Source: an uncultured Desulfobacterales bacterium (GTDB lineage: Bacteria; Desulfobacterota; Desulfobacteria; Desulfobacterales; G020354645). Taken from it: a stretch of 8,420 nt of DNA. The DNA lies in the NCBI GenBank assembly GCA_947259865.1, contig CAMYNZ010000157.1:3120-11539 (forward strand), written 5' to 3'. Shown here piece after piece: positions 6,930-8,420 of the stretch. The translations under genes were made by a program, and so were the position numbers. The notes under the pieces are model-generated. The model searched no databases and was not told the origin of the DNA. It saw only the letters and a program-made list of their open reading frames with translations. The first letter of the stretch is position 1; each line of letters starts with the position of its first letter.

Positions 6930-7628
6930 ATGCCGGTTTATCTGCTCTCCAAAGACCTCATCTTTCCACCACCCCATCTTGCATCTGTAGAGGGGCTGCT
7001 GGCGGTTGGTGGAGATCTTAGCCAGGAGCGCCTCTTGCTTGCTTACCGGATGGGCATTTTCCCCTGGTATTCGGACAACGAGCCGATACTGTGGTGGTCA
7101 CCTGACCCTCGCCTGGTGCTTTACCCCCGTGAAATTCATATATCCAAAACTCTACAAAAGGTCATCAAAAAAGGTGTGTTTCAGATCACCATGGATTCCG
7201 CTTTTGACCGGGTCATTCAGGCCTGCGCTCACGTCCACGATAACGATGATGGCGGCACGTGGATCCTTGATGATATGGTCAAAGCCTATCGCCGGCTGCA
7301 TCTGTCCGGTTTTGCCCACTCGGTGGAAGCCTGGCACGATGGGGAACTGGTTGGCGGGTTATACGGCGTATCTTTGGGCAGGTCTTTTTTTGGAGAATCA
7401 ATGTTTTCCGTTATGAGTAACGCCTCGAGCGCAGCATTGGCAGCATTAGCCGGCCATCTTAACGAAAAATCCTTTGATATGATCGACTGCCAGGTCACCA
7501 CCACCCACCTTAAAAGCTTCGGGGCCAAAGAGATCCCCCGGGAACGATTTTTAGTACAATTAAAAGAATCTCTTTCCAGGCCGACAATCACTGGAAAGTG
7601 GCGCTTGACCCATGAGCATGAAACCTGA
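6930..7628 (+). CDS. aat: Leucyl/phenylalanyl-tRNA--protein transferase
   Basis: Aat moves Leu or Phe from its aminoacyl-tRNA to the N-terminal Lys or Arg of a protein, creating the signal that ClpS reads. The 232-residue product from ATG 6930 matches the usual length (about 234 in E. coli). Motifs include FPPPHLAS (12-19), the GLLAVGGDLS segment (22-31), MGIFPWYS (41-48), PILWWSPDPR (52-61), GESMFS (155-160) and DCQ (186-188). From memory, the Asp186 and Gln188 of this last motif are the proposed catalytic pair in E. coli, and the numbering agrees exactly. The frame stays open upstream to an ATG at 6819, but that extension is hairpin element sequence, so I chose 6930, where the family N-terminus begins. 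No good ribosome binding site precedes 6930; the nearest purine tract (6904-6911) ends 18 bases away. Its place just after clpS-clpA matches its pathway role. Confidence 0.96.
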   Translation: MPVYLLSKDLIFPPPHLASVEGLLAVGGDLSQERLLLAYRMGIFPWYSDNEPILWWSPDPRLVLYPREIHISKTLQKVIKKGVFQITMDSAFDRVIQACAHVHDNDDGGTWILDDMVKAYRRLHLSGFAHSVEAWHDGELVGGLYGVSLGRSFFGESMFSVMSNASSAALAALAGHLNEKSFDMIDCQVTTTHLKSFGAKEIPRERFLVQLKESLSRPTITGKWRLTHEHET

Positions 7629-7756
7629 TTGCAGTTGGGTTGTCCGGCAATTTTAGCGTAGTAGCAAGAAAACTCAGATGTTAATAGTATCCGCTGAAAG
7701 CGGGGCGACACATTCGTGGACACATGGATGCTTTTTGAGACGGGGTTTCGTTAGAC

Positions 7757-7762
7757 AGGAGG
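7757..7762 (+). promoter_or_regulatory. Strong ribosome binding site for the HIT gene
   Basis: A perfect AGGAGG lies 8 bases before ATG 7771. It settles the start at 7771; a longer in-frame reading from 7678 has no such site and adds residues unlike the family. Confidence 0.88.
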
Positions 7763-7770
7763 CACTGATA

Positions 7771-8106
7771 ATGGAGAAGGACTGTATCTTTTGCAATATT
7801 GTGGAAGGTAGAACCGAAACCGAATTTTTACACCAGGACGACACGCTGGTTGTATTCAGAGACATTAACCCCCATGCGCCGGTACATCTGCTGGTTGTCC
7901 CCCGCAAACACATCCGCAGCATTAACGATCTGGAACCGGAGGACGGTCCCATTGTTTCGCATATCATCGCAGTGGCAAAAGAGATGGCCAGGAAAGAATC
8001 TGTGAATATATCGGGGTATAAACTATTGTTTAATGTCGAAAGGGGAGGGGGACAGTTTGTTTTTCATCTGCATTTGCATCTCATTGGCGGCTGGGAAAGA
8101 AAATAG
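7771..8106 (+). CDS. HIT-family (HinT-like) nucleotide hydrolase
   Basis: The 111-residue product is a histidine-triad protein. Such enzymes of the Hint branch hydrolyse purine nucleoside phosphoramidates and related AMP-lysine-type substrates in the cytoplasm. It begins MEKDCIFCNIVEG, with the C5/C8 pair seen in many bacterial members, followed by VVFRDINPHAPVHLLVVPRKHI, here at about residues 27-48. The triad itself is FHLHLHLIGG with H99, H101 and H103; by analogy with human HINT1 the middle one, H101, is the nucleophile. N88 and the Gly-rich GGGQ (92-95) line the nucleotide site. It lies 142 bases after aat with the same orientation, and I saw no clear promoter of its own, so read-through from aat is possible. 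All key residues are present. The physiological substrate cannot be told from sequence. Confidence 0.95.
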   Translation: MEKDCIFCNIVEGRTETEFLHQDDTLVVFRDINPHAPVHLLVVPRKHIRSINDLEPEDGPIVSHIIAVAKEMARKESVNISGYKLLFNVERGGGQFVFHLHLHLIGGWERK

Positions 8107-8208
8107 GATCTTTTTATTCGCGTAATTTACACGATGGGTGTTTCGAATTTCGGATTTCCGGCCGCATCTTTTCTTTCATTCGCTTATAGGTTACAACTCC
8201 TATGTGCC

Positions 8209-8420
8209 ATGGTAATAAATAATTCACAATTTGTAGCGGCCGGCACGGCCGGCCTATATGTGCATATCCCCTTTTGTCTGCACAAATGTCCCTATTGTGA
8301 TTTTTACTCCATTACAGATCTAAAGCGTGTACCGGCATTTATCAAGGCCTTGAAAAATGAGATGTCCCTGGTCCACGCAGTGCCTTTGCAATTCGATTCC
8401 ATTTACATTGGAGGCGGGAC
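8209..8420 (+). CDS. hemW: HemW-like radical SAM heme chaperone, 5' part only
   Basis: From ATG 8209 there are 70 full codons open to the right edge. The diagnostic segment is GLYVHIPFCLHKCPYCDFYS, with the radical-SAM cluster ligands C23, C27 and C30 in the CX3CX2C spacing of the HemN/HemW family, and IYIGGG at 65-70, the start of the glycine-rich S-adenosylmethionine motif. HemW proteins bind heme and insert it into target proteins; they were long annotated as oxygen-independent coproporphyrinogen III oxidase. The PFC in place of the extended HemN N-terminus and the early position of the cysteines favour HemW over HemN. The start is uncertain: an in-frame ATG at 8134 also exists and neither has a good ribosome binding site. 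The first 15 residues include a GC-rich palindrome (8238-8254) that is not part of the conserved domain. Confidence 0.85.
   Translation, partial: MVINNSQFVAAGTAGLYVHIPFCLHKCPYCDFYSITDLKRVPAFIKALKNEMSLVHAVPLQFDSIYIGGG
8238..8254. repeat. GC-rich palindrome at the hemW 5' end
   Basis: GGCCGGC (8238-8244) and GCCGGCC (8248-8254) form a perfect 7-base stem around ACG, in a local background that is AT-rich. It sits inside the first codons of the hemW frame and encodes Ala-Gly-Thr-Ala-Gly-type residues just before the conserved LYVHIPFC. It resembles a REP-like unit. No T-run follows, so it is not a standard terminator. Confidence 0.6.

Noticed and set aside
7691..7703. CCGCT-GAA-AGCGG as a terminator after aat.
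   Set aside because: The stem is only 5 bases with a 3-base loop, and no T-run follows.
7678..7770. A 31-residue N-terminal extension of the HIT protein.
   Set aside because: The perfect AGGAGG at 7757-7762 and the family N-terminus both mark ATG 7771.

Overview
This looks like chromosomal housekeeping DNA from a Gram-negative bacterium, probably of the Desulfobacterota (the former sulfate-reducing Deltaproteobacteria). I infer that from the style of the SecA, ClpS and Aat sequences, from the presence of ClpS, ClpA and Aat together, and from roughly balanced base composition with AT-rich, repeat-laden gaps. The assignment is recognition from memory; no search was run.

Layout. On the minus strand, 1-767 is the 5' part of a CapA-family gene that runs off the left edge. 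It is divergent from a plus-strand series: secA (1208-3739), clpS (3869-4183), clpA (4187-6424), aat (6930-7628), a HIT-family gene (7771-8106) and the first 212 bases of hemW (8209 to the right edge). No tRNA, rRNA, CRISPR array or intact transposase gene was seen.

How the genes work together. ClpS, ClpA and Aat are three parts of the bacterial leucine N-degron pathway. Aat adds Leu or Phe to proteins with N-terminal Lys or Arg, ClpS delivers such proteins, and ClpA unfolds them for ClpP, which is not in the window. SecA is the Sec translocation motor, HIT proteins hydrolyse purine nucleoside phosphoramidates and related substrates, and HemW is a radical-SAM heme chaperone.

The two long gaps are not empty. 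The 440-base gap 768-1207 holds back-to-back promoter candidates for capA and secA, then a 231-base MITE-like element with 17-base terminal inverted repeats that fills nearly all of the secA leader. The 505-base gap 6425-6929 holds a probable terminator after clpA, an inverted pair of 7-base repeat arrays, a promoter candidate, a 15-base palindrome, and a 98-base imperfect hairpin just before aat. I see nothing recognisable in 6491-6575 or 6650-6746 beyond isolated -10-like hexamers. The shorter gaps (3740-3868, 7629-7770, 8107-8208) hold a clpS promoter candidate, the HIT ribosome binding site, and nothing clear, respectively.

I found no convincing new multi-gene system. The unusual content is the set of distinct non-coding repeat structures placed in the leaders of otherwise ordinary genes.
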